A DNA stretch of 64,000 nucleotides. It comes from Pedobacter sp. ok626. GTDB taxonomy: Bacteria > Bacteroidota > Bacteroidia > Sphingobacteriales > Sphingobacteriaceae. Each line of letters begins with the position of its first letter. The stretch's first letter is position 1. Both the position numbers and the translations under genes were made by a program. The notes beneath the pieces are model-generated. The model made no database searches. It saw nothing but the letters and a program-made list of their open reading frames with translations, and had not been told where the DNA came from. Positions 25,764-35,569 of this stretch are shown here, in pieces. The DNA lies in assembly GCF_900100435.1 (NCBI RefSeq), contig NZ_FNEX01000009.1:124001-188000 (forward strand). The letters run 5' to 3'.

Positions 25764-27371
25764 TTAATATCCTGGATTCTGATCCATATTAGGATTGGAA
25801 TTAAGTTCTTCATTTGGTATCGGCCATAAATAATCCCGATTCGGATTAAAAGACCTTTGATCCACCACAATGGGTACATATTGCCAATATTCAGTTAAGG
25901 CACCTGCTGAATACCAGGACAATTTCGACTTATCATACCCAACTGCAGCTACCATAACCTTTTCTGCAATACGCCACCTCCTGATATCAAACCATCTTCT
26001 TCCTTCTCCAAACAACTCTATTCGTCTTTCATTTCTAATCACCTCTGTCATCACGACTTTAGAAATGGATGGCATAGCGACAGAAAGCTTGATCATACCC
26101 GCACGTGCTCTGATCCGATCAATGATATCATACACTTTTGCAGTAGGGCCATTCAATTCATTTTCAGCTTCCGCCCAGGACAACAACACTTCGGCATAAC
26201 GCATTACAATCCGGTCTGTACCATCATTAGTAAGGTTTTTTAACATAGGGTCTACAAACTTCCGTACCGTAAATGAGGTGGCTACATCCCAATTTGCAGG
26301 AATGTAATTGGCCTGGTACCATCCCTGTCCATCCAACCTAAATTCTGAACCAGGTACCACAATAGACATTTGGAGTCTTGGATCCCTGTTATCGAAAGGT
26401 CTGTCTTTATTGTAGGAAGGATCTGCAGGAATAAATGCTCCTTCTGTGGTGCTAATGTCCTTAATCGGGAATCCATTTTTGGTGTAATAACTGTCTACCA
26501 TTTGCAAAGTAGGTGCAAAATTATTCCAGTTACCAAAAAGTTTAGATACCTCGCTGCTCCTCAAGTCTTTTGCATAATTGATTTTGAACATAATTTCGTG
26601 GTTGGTTTTCTGCTCTATACCCGCAACCTGGAATAGCTCGAAATAATTCGGATACAAATCGTAGCCCAATTTCTCGATCTGCTGAGCAATGGAAATTACC
26701 TCAAGTGGCTTTCGCATGTATTCTGCTACCCGTAGTTTTAGCATCAAAGCAGCACCTTTAGAGGCGCGTTCTCCACCAAAAGAAGCGTCCAGATAACTTA
26801 CTGCCACATTCAGGTCGCTGCTGATAAAGTTCAGGACAGCTGGAATTTCATTCCTACTTGGATTGGTAAGTGCAGAATTCTCGTCTAAGACCGGCACTTT
26901 ACCATAAAAACTAAGGAGGTCAAAGTAAAAATAAGCCCTTAGGAATTTAGCTTCTGCAATGACCTTATTCTTTTCAGATTCAGATAAATTAGACGTTGTA
27001 CTTAATCCTCTCAATAACGCATTGGCCCTGGAAATACCCCGGAAATTGTATTTCCATTTCACGAGAGCAAAATCACTATCTGCATTTTGCATACCTGTTG
27101 CAAATTGCGGTGCAGGATCCCATGGATGTGAATTAAACGAATTGTCACTCATGTTATCATAAACATAAGGTATGGCCTTGTCCGGGCTATCGTAATACAA
27201 TTGGTTGTAAACACCATTCAGCAAGGTATTTGCTTGGTCTATACCAGTTAAAAAAGTTTCTGGTGTCACTTTATCTTCCGGAACGGTATCTAAATATTTC
27301 TTGCAGGAAGAACAGATGGTTGCTGAAATCATCAGCAGACCTATAAATATTTTAGTGTTCATAGTATTCAT
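25764..27371 (-). CDS. SusD/RagB-family outer-membrane lipoprotein
   Basis: Lipoprotein of 535 residues (MNTKIFIGLLMISATICSSC), the lid component that delivers glycans to the SusC channel. The N-terminal TPR-like part is visible (KKYLDTVPEDKVTPETFLTG, AKFLRAYFYFDLLSFYGKVP), as is the C-terminal RagB/SusD domain with VIRNERRIELFGEGRRWFDI and WPIPNEELNSNPNMDQNPGY, the standard SusD ending. Gene order is susC-susD with a 2-bp gap, as usual for a co-transcribed pair. Confidence 0.96.
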   Translation of the reverse strand: MNTMNTKIFIGLLMISATICSSCKKYLDTVPEDKVTPETFLTGIDQANTLLNGVYNQLYYDSPDKAIPYVYDNMSDNSFNSHPWDPAPQFATGMQNADSDFALVKWKYNFRGISRANALLRGLSTTSNLSESEKNKVIAEAKFLRAYFYFDLLSFYGKVPVLDENSALTNPSRNEIPAVLNFISSDLNVAVSYLDASFGGERASKGAALMLKLRVAEYMRKPLEVISIAQQIEKLGYDLYPNYFELFQVAGIEQKTNHEIMFKINYAKDLRSSEVSKLFGNWNNFAPTLQMVDSYYTKNGFPIKDISTTEGAFIPADPSYNKDRPFDNRDPRLQMSIVVPGSEFRLDGQGWYQANYIPANWDVATSFTVRKFVDPMLKNLTNDGTDRIVMRYAEVLLSWAEAENELNGPTAKVYDIIDRIRARAGMIKLSVAMPSISKVVMTEVIRNERRIELFGEGRRWFDIRRWRIAEKVMVAAVGYDKSKLSWYSAGALTEYWQYVPIVVDQRSFNPNRDYLWPIPNEELNSNPNMDQNPGY

Positions 27372-27373
27372 GT

Positions 27374-30300
27374 TTAGAAATTTAGGTTTAAACCTGCGGT
27401 ATACGTTTTTACCTGTGGATAGTTACCTATTCTGCTCCCTGCTCTGGGATTACCCGAAGCTTCCGGATCAAAGCCTTTATAGCCAGTGATGGTAAAAAGA
27501 TTCTGACCACTTACGAAAAGTCTTAACCCTTTTACGGATATTTTACTTAGCCACTGTTCTGAAAAGTTGTAAGCCAACTCAATGTTCTTTAAACGCAGGT
27601 AAGACAAATCTTCCACAAAATATTTAGATTTTAAGTTGCCCCTTTGGTTATCAAAATAAACACGTTGATAGGTATTGTTTGGACTTTCGGCAGTCCAGCG
27701 GTCCATCAACCAGCTGGCACCGTTATATCCTCCGTTAAAGAAAGGTGTAACCAACTGTCCGGCACTCCAGCCCCTGCCACCATAAGTTCCTTCAAAAAAA
27801 GTGGTTAAATCAAAAGCCTTATATTTAACATTCAGATTTGCAGAAAATACGTAGTCGGGCGAGGTATGGCCCAATACCACTTTGTCTTTATCGTCAATAA
27901 TTCCATCCCCATTCTGGTCCTTAAATCTTACATCACCTGGCAAAGCCCTTAATCCGGCATAAGCGTTGATCAATGTAAAGCCGTCCTGATCAAAGGTTTT
28001 AAGGTGTTTTTGGATTTCTCCTTCGCTTTGATAAATACCTTCTGTATCGTAACCATAAAGTGCGGTAGAATTTACACCTTCTTTAAGGATGGCACCATCA
28101 AAGATAATTGGGTTCAAACCTTTTAAATCCAGTACCCTATTGGTATTGTGCGCTGCTATTAAATTGGCTTTAAACTGCCAATCATTGACATTCTTGATGT
28201 AGCCCAGTGCTATTTCTATCCCTTTATTACTCATTTTCCCAGCATTTTGGTAAGGCACATCAGTAAAACCAAAAGTGCTTGAAATAGGCAGCTGAAGTAA
28301 TATTTTATTTGTTTTTTTAATGTAGTAGTCGGCAGTAAGGCTAAAATCCTTCAGGAACTGCAGGTCTAAACCGATGTTAGTTTGTTCCGTTTCTTCCCAG
28401 CTGAGGTCCTTGTTGGCAATCACGGAAATTGCGGCACCCACATTATCCAGGTTATTGAAGATATAATTGGTTTGTGATCCCCCAAGCCCTAATATGTCCT
28501 GTCCGGCATATGAATTACCTATGTTCTGGTTACCCAGTTTACCCCAGGAGGCACGAATCTTCAAATCCTGGATAAAATCTACTCCTTTAAAAAATTGCTC
28601 CTGTGATAGTCGCCACCCGGCCGAGAAGGACGGAAAGGCACCCCATTTATGGTCCTTCGCAAATTTAGAAGCGCCATCATAACGGATATTGGCTTCAAAC
28701 AGGTATTTACCATCGTAATCATAATTGATCCTGCCAAAGAAGCCCAGGGAAGTTTCCATACTACCCCAGTCGTTATTTTTAACAGACCCCGGATCGCCCA
28801 CACTAAAAAAAGGCAGGTTAGCAGACAAACGTTTGATCTCTGACTGAAAGTAATTTCCTCTCCATTGAAACTGTTGAAAACCTGTTAATGCTTTGAAATG
28901 GTGTTTTTGCTTGTAGTTATAGGTGTAATTTAAATTTGCCCAACTAGAAATAGTACCATACCTATTGGAGCTTTTCCTGATGTAAGACTCCCTGGAATTA
29001 TTTTTCCCAATGATACTGGTACCGTCGGCAGCACGGGTAACCAGGTAAAGATCTACATTTGGCGCGTAAGACAGCTGCCTGTCGTTGTTAATTACATAAT
29101 TGATTGCACCCTCAAAATTGAGCCTGTCAGTAAGGTTTAATGATAAATTTAAAATGGAGTTGAAATTGGTATAGTCCATTTTCTCACCACCACCTGCATC
29201 TTTGATCGCATCGCTGTAAAACCAGTCTGTCCAGCCGTAACCTTCAATTCTGGGGATAACTGTAGGTGCCATCTGCGTAATTCTGGAAATGGTGCTTTCC
29301 GCACCATTGATCAGGTCTGTGTTGTTGGTGGCATAACCAGCTACAGTTAATCCAATACGTGCCTTATTTTTTAAGAAAGAATTCTGGGTATTGAACCTGA
29401 AGTTATATTTATTGGAATGGGTTCCATCGACAATACCACTTTGATTTAAATATCCGGCAGACATGGAATAAACGATATTGTCTTTTCCGCCACTCATCTG
29501 CATGTAATGATTTTGCTGCAGCGCAGGTTTAAAATAAAAATCAGCCCAATTGTAATCCCGGTACCTGACCGGATCGGTAATATTCTTATAATGGCTGATA
29601 TAAGTATCCTCGTACTGGGGCTGAAAACCAGAATTGACCTTGGCTTCATTCATCAATGTTAAATACTGGTAAGAATTTAACAAATCTGGATAACGGGTTA
29701 CACTTTGTACAGCGGCGTAAGCATCGTATTTAAGCTTAAGTGCACCGGGTCTTCCCCTTTTTGTGGTGATGAGGATCACGCCGTTGGCGGCCTTATTTCC
29801 ATAAATTGATGCGGAAGCCGCGTCCTTTAACACAGAAATAGCGGCAATATCTTTCGGATCTACATCATTAAAAGAAGCTTCAAAGCCATCAATGATTACC
29901 AGTGGAGCGGAATTGTTCAAAGTCCCGATACCACGAATCGTTAATGTTCCTGCGTCTGCGCCTGGCTGTCCGGAATTTTGGGTCACCTGCATACCGGCAA
30001 CTTTTCCTGCCAAAGCCATGGAAGCATTGGTGATGGGCCTGCTTTCCAGATCATCTAAAGAAACAGCGGTAACTGCACCTGTTAAATTCACTTTCTTCTG
30101 TTTACCAAACCCCACCACCACAACATCCTGAAGGCCAAAGGCATCCTCCTCCATAGTAAACTGTAACCCGTTTGAAATCCGTTCAATTTTATGGGTAATC
30201 GTTTTAAAGCCTATGAAAGAAATGATTAAGATATCTCCAGGCTTTACATCCATCGAAAATACCCCATCTTTATCTGTTGTCGTTCCAATCTGAGTATCTG

Positions 30301-30490
30301 CAATTTTCACGTTTACACCTGGTAGCGGACGCTTATTATGATCAACTACCCGCCCTTTTATAATTTCCTTTATGTAGTGCTTGTTAACCGGAAAAGATTT
30401 CGCCTCTTGCATTGCATTTGAGAGCGGAGCTTCCAGTAAAAAAGCCATAAGGAAACAAAGCATTTTACACTTTCCTTGTTTGCTGTTCAT
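27374..30490 (-). CDS. SusC/RagA-family TonB-dependent outer-membrane transporter
   Basis: Protein of 1038 residues, full length for SusC. There is no STN domain: after the signal (CFLMAFLLEAPLSNA) comes a CarboxypepD_reg-like domain (IKGRVVDHNKRPLPGVNVKI), the TonB box region (LQDVVVVGFGKQKKVNLTGA), the plug (ITNASMALAGKVAGMQV, LTIRGIGTLNNSAPLVIIDG, ASASIYGNKAANGVILITTK) and a 22-strand-type barrel ending in FDPEASGNPRAGSRIGNYPQ and TYTAGLNLNF. The absence of STN means control by a hybrid two-component system rather than an anti-sigma factor, which agrees with the divergent HTCS gene at 30752. The TTTGGTT leader motif lies just before its ATG. Confidence 0.96.
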   Translation of the reverse strand: MNSKQGKCKMLCFLMAFLLEAPLSNAMQEAKSFPVNKHYIKEIIKGRVVDHNKRPLPGVNVKIADTQIGTTTDKDGVFSMDVKPGDILIISFIGFKTITHKIERISNGLQFTMEEDAFGLQDVVVVGFGKQKKVNLTGAVTAVSLDDLESRPITNASMALAGKVAGMQVTQNSGQPGADAGTLTIRGIGTLNNSAPLVIIDGFEASFNDVDPKDIAAISVLKDAASASIYGNKAANGVILITTKRGRPGALKLKYDAYAAVQSVTRYPDLLNSYQYLTLMNEAKVNSGFQPQYEDTYISHYKNITDPVRYRDYNWADFYFKPALQQNHYMQMSGGKDNIVYSMSAGYLNQSGIVDGTHSNKYNFRFNTQNSFLKNKARIGLTVAGYATNNTDLINGAESTISRITQMAPTVIPRIEGYGWTDWFYSDAIKDAGGGEKMDYTNFNSILNLSLNLTDRLNFEGAINYVINNDRQLSYAPNVDLYLVTRAADGTSIIGKNNSRESYIRKSSNRYGTISSWANLNYTYNYKQKHHFKALTGFQQFQWRGNYFQSEIKRLSANLPFFSVGDPGSVKNNDWGSMETSLGFFGRINYDYDGKYLFEANIRYDGASKFAKDHKWGAFPSFSAGWRLSQEQFFKGVDFIQDLKIRASWGKLGNQNIGNSYAGQDILGLGGSQTNYIFNNLDNVGAAISVIANKDLSWEETEQTNIGLDLQFLKDFSLTADYYIKKTNKILLQLPISSTFGFTDVPYQNAGKMSNKGIEIALGYIKNVNDWQFKANLIAAHNTNRVLDLKGLNPIIFDGAILKEGVNSTALYGYDTEGIYQSEGEIQKHLKTFDQDGFTLINAYAGLRALPGDVRFKDQNGDGIIDDKDKVVLGHTSPDYVFSANLNVKYKAFDLTTFFEGTYGGRGWSAGQLVTPFFNGGYNGASWLMDRWTAESPNNTYQRVYFDNQRGNLKSKYFVEDLSYLRLKNIELAYNFSEQWLSKISVKGLRLFVSGQNLFTITGYKGFDPEASGNPRAGSRIGNYPQVKTYTAGLNLNF

Positions 30491-30751
30491 CCGTTTAATA
30501 TTTGGTTAATGTTTGGTTAATGTTTGTTTTTTCTATGTAGCTAGTGGTCGACAAAGACCTGAATCGCCTGAGGTCGAAAATAGATAGTAATTTCATTCAA
30601 AAAAGATATTTTAGTTCATATTCGTACAAATTTGATATTTGAAGCCCTTTTTTCTAAGGTATTAAACGATATTGTACTTAAATAAACAATACTATATCTA
30701 AGTGACCATGCCAGCTCGTTTATTTGAAGAAATTGCAAAAAGTTTTACAGA
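30491..30751. promoter_or_regulatory. Divergent promoter region of PUL and its HTCS regulator; repeated TTTGGTT leader
   Basis: The PUL operon starts to the left and the regulator gene to the right, so this 261-bp gap should contain both promoters and the HTCS binding site. At 30492-30525, CGTTTAATATTTGGTT is followed by two more TTTGGTT/TTTGTT copies spaced about 11 bp (one helical turn). The same motif is seen at 1618 and 37572. Confidence 0.5.
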
Positions 30752-33700
30752 ATGGGTTTTAAAAAATTCTTGATATTAATTAATCTGGCTTTTTTGTTAC
30801 TTTCCAATTCCCTGAATCTAAGCGCTCAGAACATTAGAAAGTACAATAAACTAACACAGCAAGACGGTTTGCTTTCCAACAGGGTGACGGCAATAGCCGA
30901 GGATGAATCTGGTCGCATCTGGCTGGGCACCAATGATGGGATAAGCCTGTATGACGGAGATCAAATTACAGCCTGTCCCAGAACGAGCAACGACTCCATT
31001 TTTCAGCCAGGTAAAATTATAGAAATTAAAGCATTTAAACACAAGATGGTCATTGCCGGAGACAATGGTATTTATGAGTATGATTTCAGTACCAACAAGT
31101 ATGCAGTGCTGATCAAATCTGATCAATTCAATACTTCCAAAGGTCTTGCCAGCGACGTCAGAGGATTGATCATACTCTGTGACAATAACTTGTATCGTCT
31201 GACAATGGAAAAACTCATCAAGATTAAGAAAAATATTTACTTCAATAAGATACAAGTAGATGCTGAAGGAAATCTATGGGGAGCAACCTTTACCACAGTT
31301 GTGAAATGCGATAACATAGGTAATCAGTTATCTGACTTCAAATTTGCAGAAAATTTTGATAACGACTTATTGATAACCTCCTTCTATTGCGACAGCAAGG
31401 GGCTATTGTGGGCAGGCACCAAAAGGCACGGTATTTTCAGATATGATCCTGTACAAGATAAATTTAAGCTTCAACTCCCCAACCCTGGCCAGATACAAAA
31501 CGTCTGCAGCATGGCAGAGGATGATAGCGGAAGGCTTTGGATTGGCCACAATAGAGGAATTGCCGTTTTCGATTACATCAATCAATATGTGGAGTATCGG
31601 ATGCTCATCGAAAATTTTGAGAATGAGCTCAACACGACTGTCTGTTCTATTTTTAAAAGCAGTATTGGTGACATGGTATTAGGCACCTATTTCAATGGAG
31701 GTTTCTACCTCTCTAAGAATGATGCCTGGCTTAATTTTTTACACGTCACTAATCCCGACAGGGCCAGCGGCATTGTGGTAAACAACATGCTTATGTCATC
31801 AAAAAAGGAACTCTGGGTCGCCACCAATACCATTGGAATTAATGTGTACAATGAGAAATTGCAGATTACTAAGAGATTCAGTCACCAAAATAGCAGCATA
31901 AATGACAATATCATTTCTCTATGTGAAGACCAGGCAGGCAATATCTGGGCAGGTTCAGAATCCAACGGATTGTATTGCTTGATTGACCAGGGAAACCAGA
32001 TTAAACATTATTTATATAATAAAAATGACAAATCCTCCATCAGCAACAACAGGATCTTTTCCATTAGAAATTTAAACAAAGACAGTTTGCTGATCGGTAC
32101 AGATGGCTATATAAATGTTTATGACAAAAAACAGGATCGTTTTTCCATACTTCTGGCGACCAGTTCTACCGTTAATGACATTATTGTAAAAGATCAACAG
32201 ATCTGGGTATGCTGCCTGAACGAGATCATTTGTTACGACAGGTTAAAAAAAACGAAGAAAATCTATACAAAAAAACATGCAAACAGCGCCAGGGTTCAGT
32301 TTCACTCTATGCTCTTTGATGGTGAGAAGATCATATTGGGCACGAAGAATGACTATCTCTATTATATAGGAAAGGAGAACATTCTTTTACCCTACCCTGG
32401 AAGTAATATAGTCAAATCCCAGATTAACGGGCTGCAAAAAGATACCCAGGGAAGGTATTGGTTGTCTACAGCTAATGGTTTGTATTGCGTAGAAAAGGAC
32501 CATTCAATTAAAAACATCGATGTAATGTGGGGACTAAATACCACCTGGTTTAATGAACGTTCTTCCTACGTTTATGACAACATCCTTTATTTCGGTTCTG
32601 TGAATGGAATATGTTATTTCAAGACACCTCAATTTGCTCAACAATCTCTGGTCAAGCCAAATCTATATTTTTCTGATTTCAAAATTTTCAATGTAAGTCA
32701 GCTGAAAAATGTGGCTTATTTTGAAAAGAGCATCAATGAAACCGATGAAATTGAACTCGCCTATAATCAGAATATGATCTCTATAGAAGTCAATCAGGTA
32801 AACTTTGATCATCAAAGTAGAAAAAACTACCGGACCTTTTATAAGCTGGAAGGCTCGGATAACAGATGGTACGAACTATCTTCCGGCTCAGGAAATATCA
32901 ATTTTACTTCCTTAAAACCGGGTAGTTACAGGCTATTAGTTAAGTTAGAAGACCTAAATCACAAGACATTATCATCAAAAGCGCTAAAAATTACCATTAA
33001 ACCTCATTTCCTGCTTAATAACATCATGCTGCTGATCTACACCATCTTGCTTTTGTATGCTGTTCTGGAATTAAGAAAGTTTATAAAAAGAAGGCATCTG
33101 GAGATACTTAAAATAAAACTCTCAGCAGTAGAAAAGACAAAACTGGAAGAACTGAACAAAAGCAAACTGGACTTTTTCACCTACATGTCCCATGAGCTCA
33201 AAACCCCGCTTGCAATTATTATGGCTATACAGGAGGACCTTTTCTCCAATCATAAGATTGAAAACATCAAAGAATATGAGATCTCTCAGAAAAACATTAA
33301 GCGTTTAACATTTTTGATCAGTCAACTCATGGAATTTCGGGAAATCGAGACCAGTGATCTCCCACTCCAAACGAGCTATGCCGACTTAATTGCTTTCTGT
33401 AATAACATCTTTTCTGTTTTTACACCACTCTTGGAGCGGAAAAACATCAGTTATGAGTTCAATTGTTTTAAACAGGAGCTGATGGTGAATATGGATTTCG
33501 ACAAGCTGGAAAAAATCATCAGTAATCTGCTAAGTAACGCATTTAAGAACTGTGAAGTTAACGGAAATATCATCATGGAAATTAGCGAATCTGTCGTCCC
33601 ACAGAAAGTAAATATCTCCGTCAGAAATACAGGTAGCTTTATTCCGCAGGAACAAATACAGATGATCTTTCAACCCTATTTCAGACAGAAATCAACAGGT

Positions 33701-34717
33701 GACTATTATGATAACAACGGGATTGGATTAGCTCTTGTTATCGGACTAACAAAACGCCTCAATGCCGAGATAAAGGTAGAAAGCAGTATTAAAGATGGCA
33801 CCCGGTTTACGCTATGTCTACCGATCAATACAAAAGTGAACTCCATAACAGAGAACCAGGATTTGAACTTAAACTCCACCATGGAGCTGATCAATGATGT
33901 ACTTTATTCAGATCCGGTTAATGTGAACCTACAATCCAACACGCAAGGACATACCCACAAAGTGTTGCTGGTTGAAGACCATTCTGAACTTGCAGACCTG
34001 TTCAAAAACAAACTTAAAGCGCTGTACCATGTGGTGATTACCCACAATGGAAAAGAAGCACTTGATTATATTAGAAGCCAGCAGGTTGATCTGGTGATCA
34101 GTGACATTATGATGCCTGTAATGGACGGTTATGAACTTTGTGATCACTTAAAGAGTAACCCCAAAACCAAGCACATCCCGGTGATCCTGATGACCTCCTA
34201 TGATAACATTCAAAACAAAATCAAAAGCTATGAACTTAGTGCAGACGGCTATATCAATAAACCCTTCAGCACCAGCGAACTTTTAGCTAAGATTAGCAGC
34301 TTATTAAAAAATAAAGCCACTTTAAGAAACTACTACAGCCACCAAGAGCCCCTGCGTCTGAAAGAAGAGGCGAATTCGCAGGAAGAATCCTTTATCCTTA
34401 AAGTACAACAGATCATAGTCGATAATATTTCAAGTAATGATTTTTCTGTCAATCAGCTGGCCCATAAAATGCGTATCAGCAGGACACAGCTGTACCTACA
34501 GGTAAAAAAAACAACAGAGATCTCACCTACAGATTTCATCATTAAAGTGAAGCTGGATTATGGAAAGTCCCTTTTAAAAAAACAATCTCTAAGCATTTCA
34601 GAAATTGCTTATAAATTAGGCTACTCCAACTCCAATTACTTCAGCAAACAGTTTAAAGATTTCTTTGGCCTCACCCCAAGTCAGTATAGAAAAAGCAAAC
34701 AGGAAAATGGCGTATAA
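30752..34717 (+). CDS. Hybrid two-component system regulator (HTCS) of the PUL
   Basis: One protein of 1321 residues with sensor, kinase, receiver and DNA-binding parts. In order: signal peptide (FLILINLAFLLLSNSLNLSA); periplasmic two-propeller sensor of Reg_prop repeats (GRIWLGTNDGISLYD, NIWAGSESNGLYC) to about 620; Y_Y_Y domain at about 690-750 (YKLEGSDNRWYELSSGSG); membrane helix near 760 (LLNNIMLLIYTILLLYAVL); HisKA with the phospho-acceptor H814 in MSHELKTPLAIIM; HATPase (NLLSNAFKNC, GIGLALVIGL); receiver with D1118 in VISDIMMPVMDGYE; AraC-type double HTH at about 1210-1318. It faces the susC gene and is the expected activator of the PUL on binding a glycan fragment. Confidence 0.96.
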   Translation: MGFKKFLILINLAFLLLSNSLNLSAQNIRKYNKLTQQDGLLSNRVTAIAEDESGRIWLGTNDGISLYDGDQITACPRTSNDSIFQPGKIIEIKAFKHKMVIAGDNGIYEYDFSTNKYAVLIKSDQFNTSKGLASDVRGLIILCDNNLYRLTMEKLIKIKKNIYFNKIQVDAEGNLWGATFTTVVKCDNIGNQLSDFKFAENFDNDLLITSFYCDSKGLLWAGTKRHGIFRYDPVQDKFKLQLPNPGQIQNVCSMAEDDSGRLWIGHNRGIAVFDYINQYVEYRMLIENFENELNTTVCSIFKSSIGDMVLGTYFNGGFYLSKNDAWLNFLHVTNPDRASGIVVNNMLMSSKKELWVATNTIGINVYNEKLQITKRFSHQNSSINDNIISLCEDQAGNIWAGSESNGLYCLIDQGNQIKHYLYNKNDKSSISNNRIFSIRNLNKDSLLIGTDGYINVYDKKQDRFSILLATSSTVNDIIVKDQQIWVCCLNEIICYDRLKKTKKIYTKKHANSARVQFHSMLFDGEKIILGTKNDYLYYIGKENILLPYPGSNIVKSQINGLQKDTQGRYWLSTANGLYCVEKDHSIKNIDVMWGLNTTWFNERSSYVYDNILYFGSVNGICYFKTPQFAQQSLVKPNLYFSDFKIFNVSQLKNVAYFEKSINETDEIELAYNQNMISIEVNQVNFDHQSRKNYRTFYKLEGSDNRWYELSSGSGNINFTSLKPGSYRLLVKLEDLNHKTLSSKALKITIKPHFLLNNIMLLIYTILLLYAVLELRKFIKRRHLEILKIKLSAVEKTKLEELNKSKLDFFTYMSHELKTPLAIIMAIQEDLFSNHKIENIKEYEISQKNIKRLTFLISQLMEFREIETSDLPLQTSYADLIAFCNNIFSVFTPLLERKNISYEFNCFKQELMVNMDFDKLEKIISNLLSNAFKNCEVNGNIIMEISESVVPQKVNISVRNTGSFIPQEQIQMIFQPYFRQKSTGDYYDNNGIGLALVIGLTKRLNAEIKVESSIKDGTRFTLCLPINTKVNSITENQDLNLNSTMELINDVLYSDPVNVNLQSNTQGHTHKVLLVEDHSELADLFKNKLKALYHVVITHNGKEALDYIRSQQVDLVISDIMMPVMDGYELCDHLKSNPKTKHIPVILMTSYDNIQNKIKSYELSADGYINKPFSTSELLAKISSLLKNKATLRNYYSHQEPLRLKEEANSQEESFILKVQQIIVDNISSNDFSVNQLAHKMRISRTQLYLQVKKTTEISPTDFIIKVKLDYGKSLLKKQSLSISEIAYKLGYSNSNYFSKQFKDFFGLTPSQYRKSKQENGV

Positions 34718-35567
34718 ATACTTCAGACATTCAATTGCCACAATTGGCCTGATAATAGTTTCTATCGTCTGTTTTGCACAGTTAGTCAAAGAAAAACAGC
34801 AGTATGTTATGGATCATTACTGGGACAATTATGATTTTAGGGCAGGCGTAAATAATCCCCTGGAAACCGAACGAGCATTACTAACTTACCTCGAAAAGTC
34901 CCGAATCAATTCCCTGGAGAAGACCAAAAAAAACCTTATTATTCTGAGCCGAAAAATGGCTCAAAACTGCCTGACCTTTAATTATTTTCACGAACTATTT
35001 AGGAAGTTCCTGTATGACCCCAATTCGCCGATGCGTTCAGAGCACTTGTATCGACCGCTATTAACAGAATTCCTATCCTCACCTTGTGCTGAAAAGAAGC
35101 GCTTAGCCAAGGCGATTGAGGACCTTAAATGGATAAATAAAAATAATCCAGGGATGCCTGCTCCTGACTTTTTGTATACAATGAGTAATGGAAAAAACAG
35201 CACACTATATTCACCAAAAAGCCCTTTACTGCTTTTGATCTTATATAATCCAGAATGCGAATCCTGCATCGAAAATCAAAAATCTTTAATAAACGCTAAA
35301 ATTATCCGGGATCTTTTACAATCCCGGAAATTAAAAATTTTGTCCGTTTATATTGATTTTAAAATCGAAATCTGGAAAAAGCAAAAACACAACCTTCCGA
35401 AGACCTGGCTTAGTGCATACGACCCAAAGCATTACCTAAGGACTAAAAAGCTATATGACTTAAGATCGGTTCCAACCATGTATTTATTAAATCGGAAAAA
35501 GAACATCATCCTTAAGGATGCTAACTTTGATCAGGTCATTTATTATTTGACCACTTCCTCTTATTAA
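34707..35567 (+). CDS. DUF5106 / thioredoxin-like secreted protein
   Basis: Protein of 286 residues with an N-terminal hydrophobic segment (IATIGLIIVSIVCFAQ). The middle resembles DUF5106 (KEKQQYVMDHYWDNYDF, TYLEKSRINSLEKTKKNLII, FRKFLYDPNSPMRSEHLYRP), and the C-terminal half is thioredoxin/TlpA-like, with PAPDFLYTMSNGKNSTLYSP, a CESC active-site-type motif in LILYNPECESCIENQ, and the cis-Pro region RSVPTMYLLNRKKNIIL. The ATG at 34707 overlaps the HTCS gene end by 11 bp, so the two are co-translated; a longer frame from 34665 lies inside the HTCS gene and is not used. Such proteins could rework disulfides in PUL proteins, but this is unproven. Confidence 0.8.
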   Translation: MAYKYFRHSIATIGLIIVSIVCFAQLVKEKQQYVMDHYWDNYDFRAGVNNPLETERALLTYLEKSRINSLEKTKKNLIILSRKMAQNCLTFNYFHELFRKFLYDPNSPMRSEHLYRPLLTEFLSSPCAEKKRLAKAIEDLKWINKNNPGMPAPDFLYTMSNGKNSTLYSPKSPLLLLILYNPECESCIENQKSLINAKIIRDLLQSRKLKILSVYIDFKIEIWKKQKHNLPKTWLSAYDPKHYLRTKKLYDLRSVPTMYLLNRKKNIILKDANFDQVIYYLTTSSY

Positions 35568-35569
35568 AA

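Noticed and set aside
29892..30131. Short ORFs opposite to the SusC, SusD and HTCS genes
   Set aside because: Antisense shadows of long, well-supported genes.
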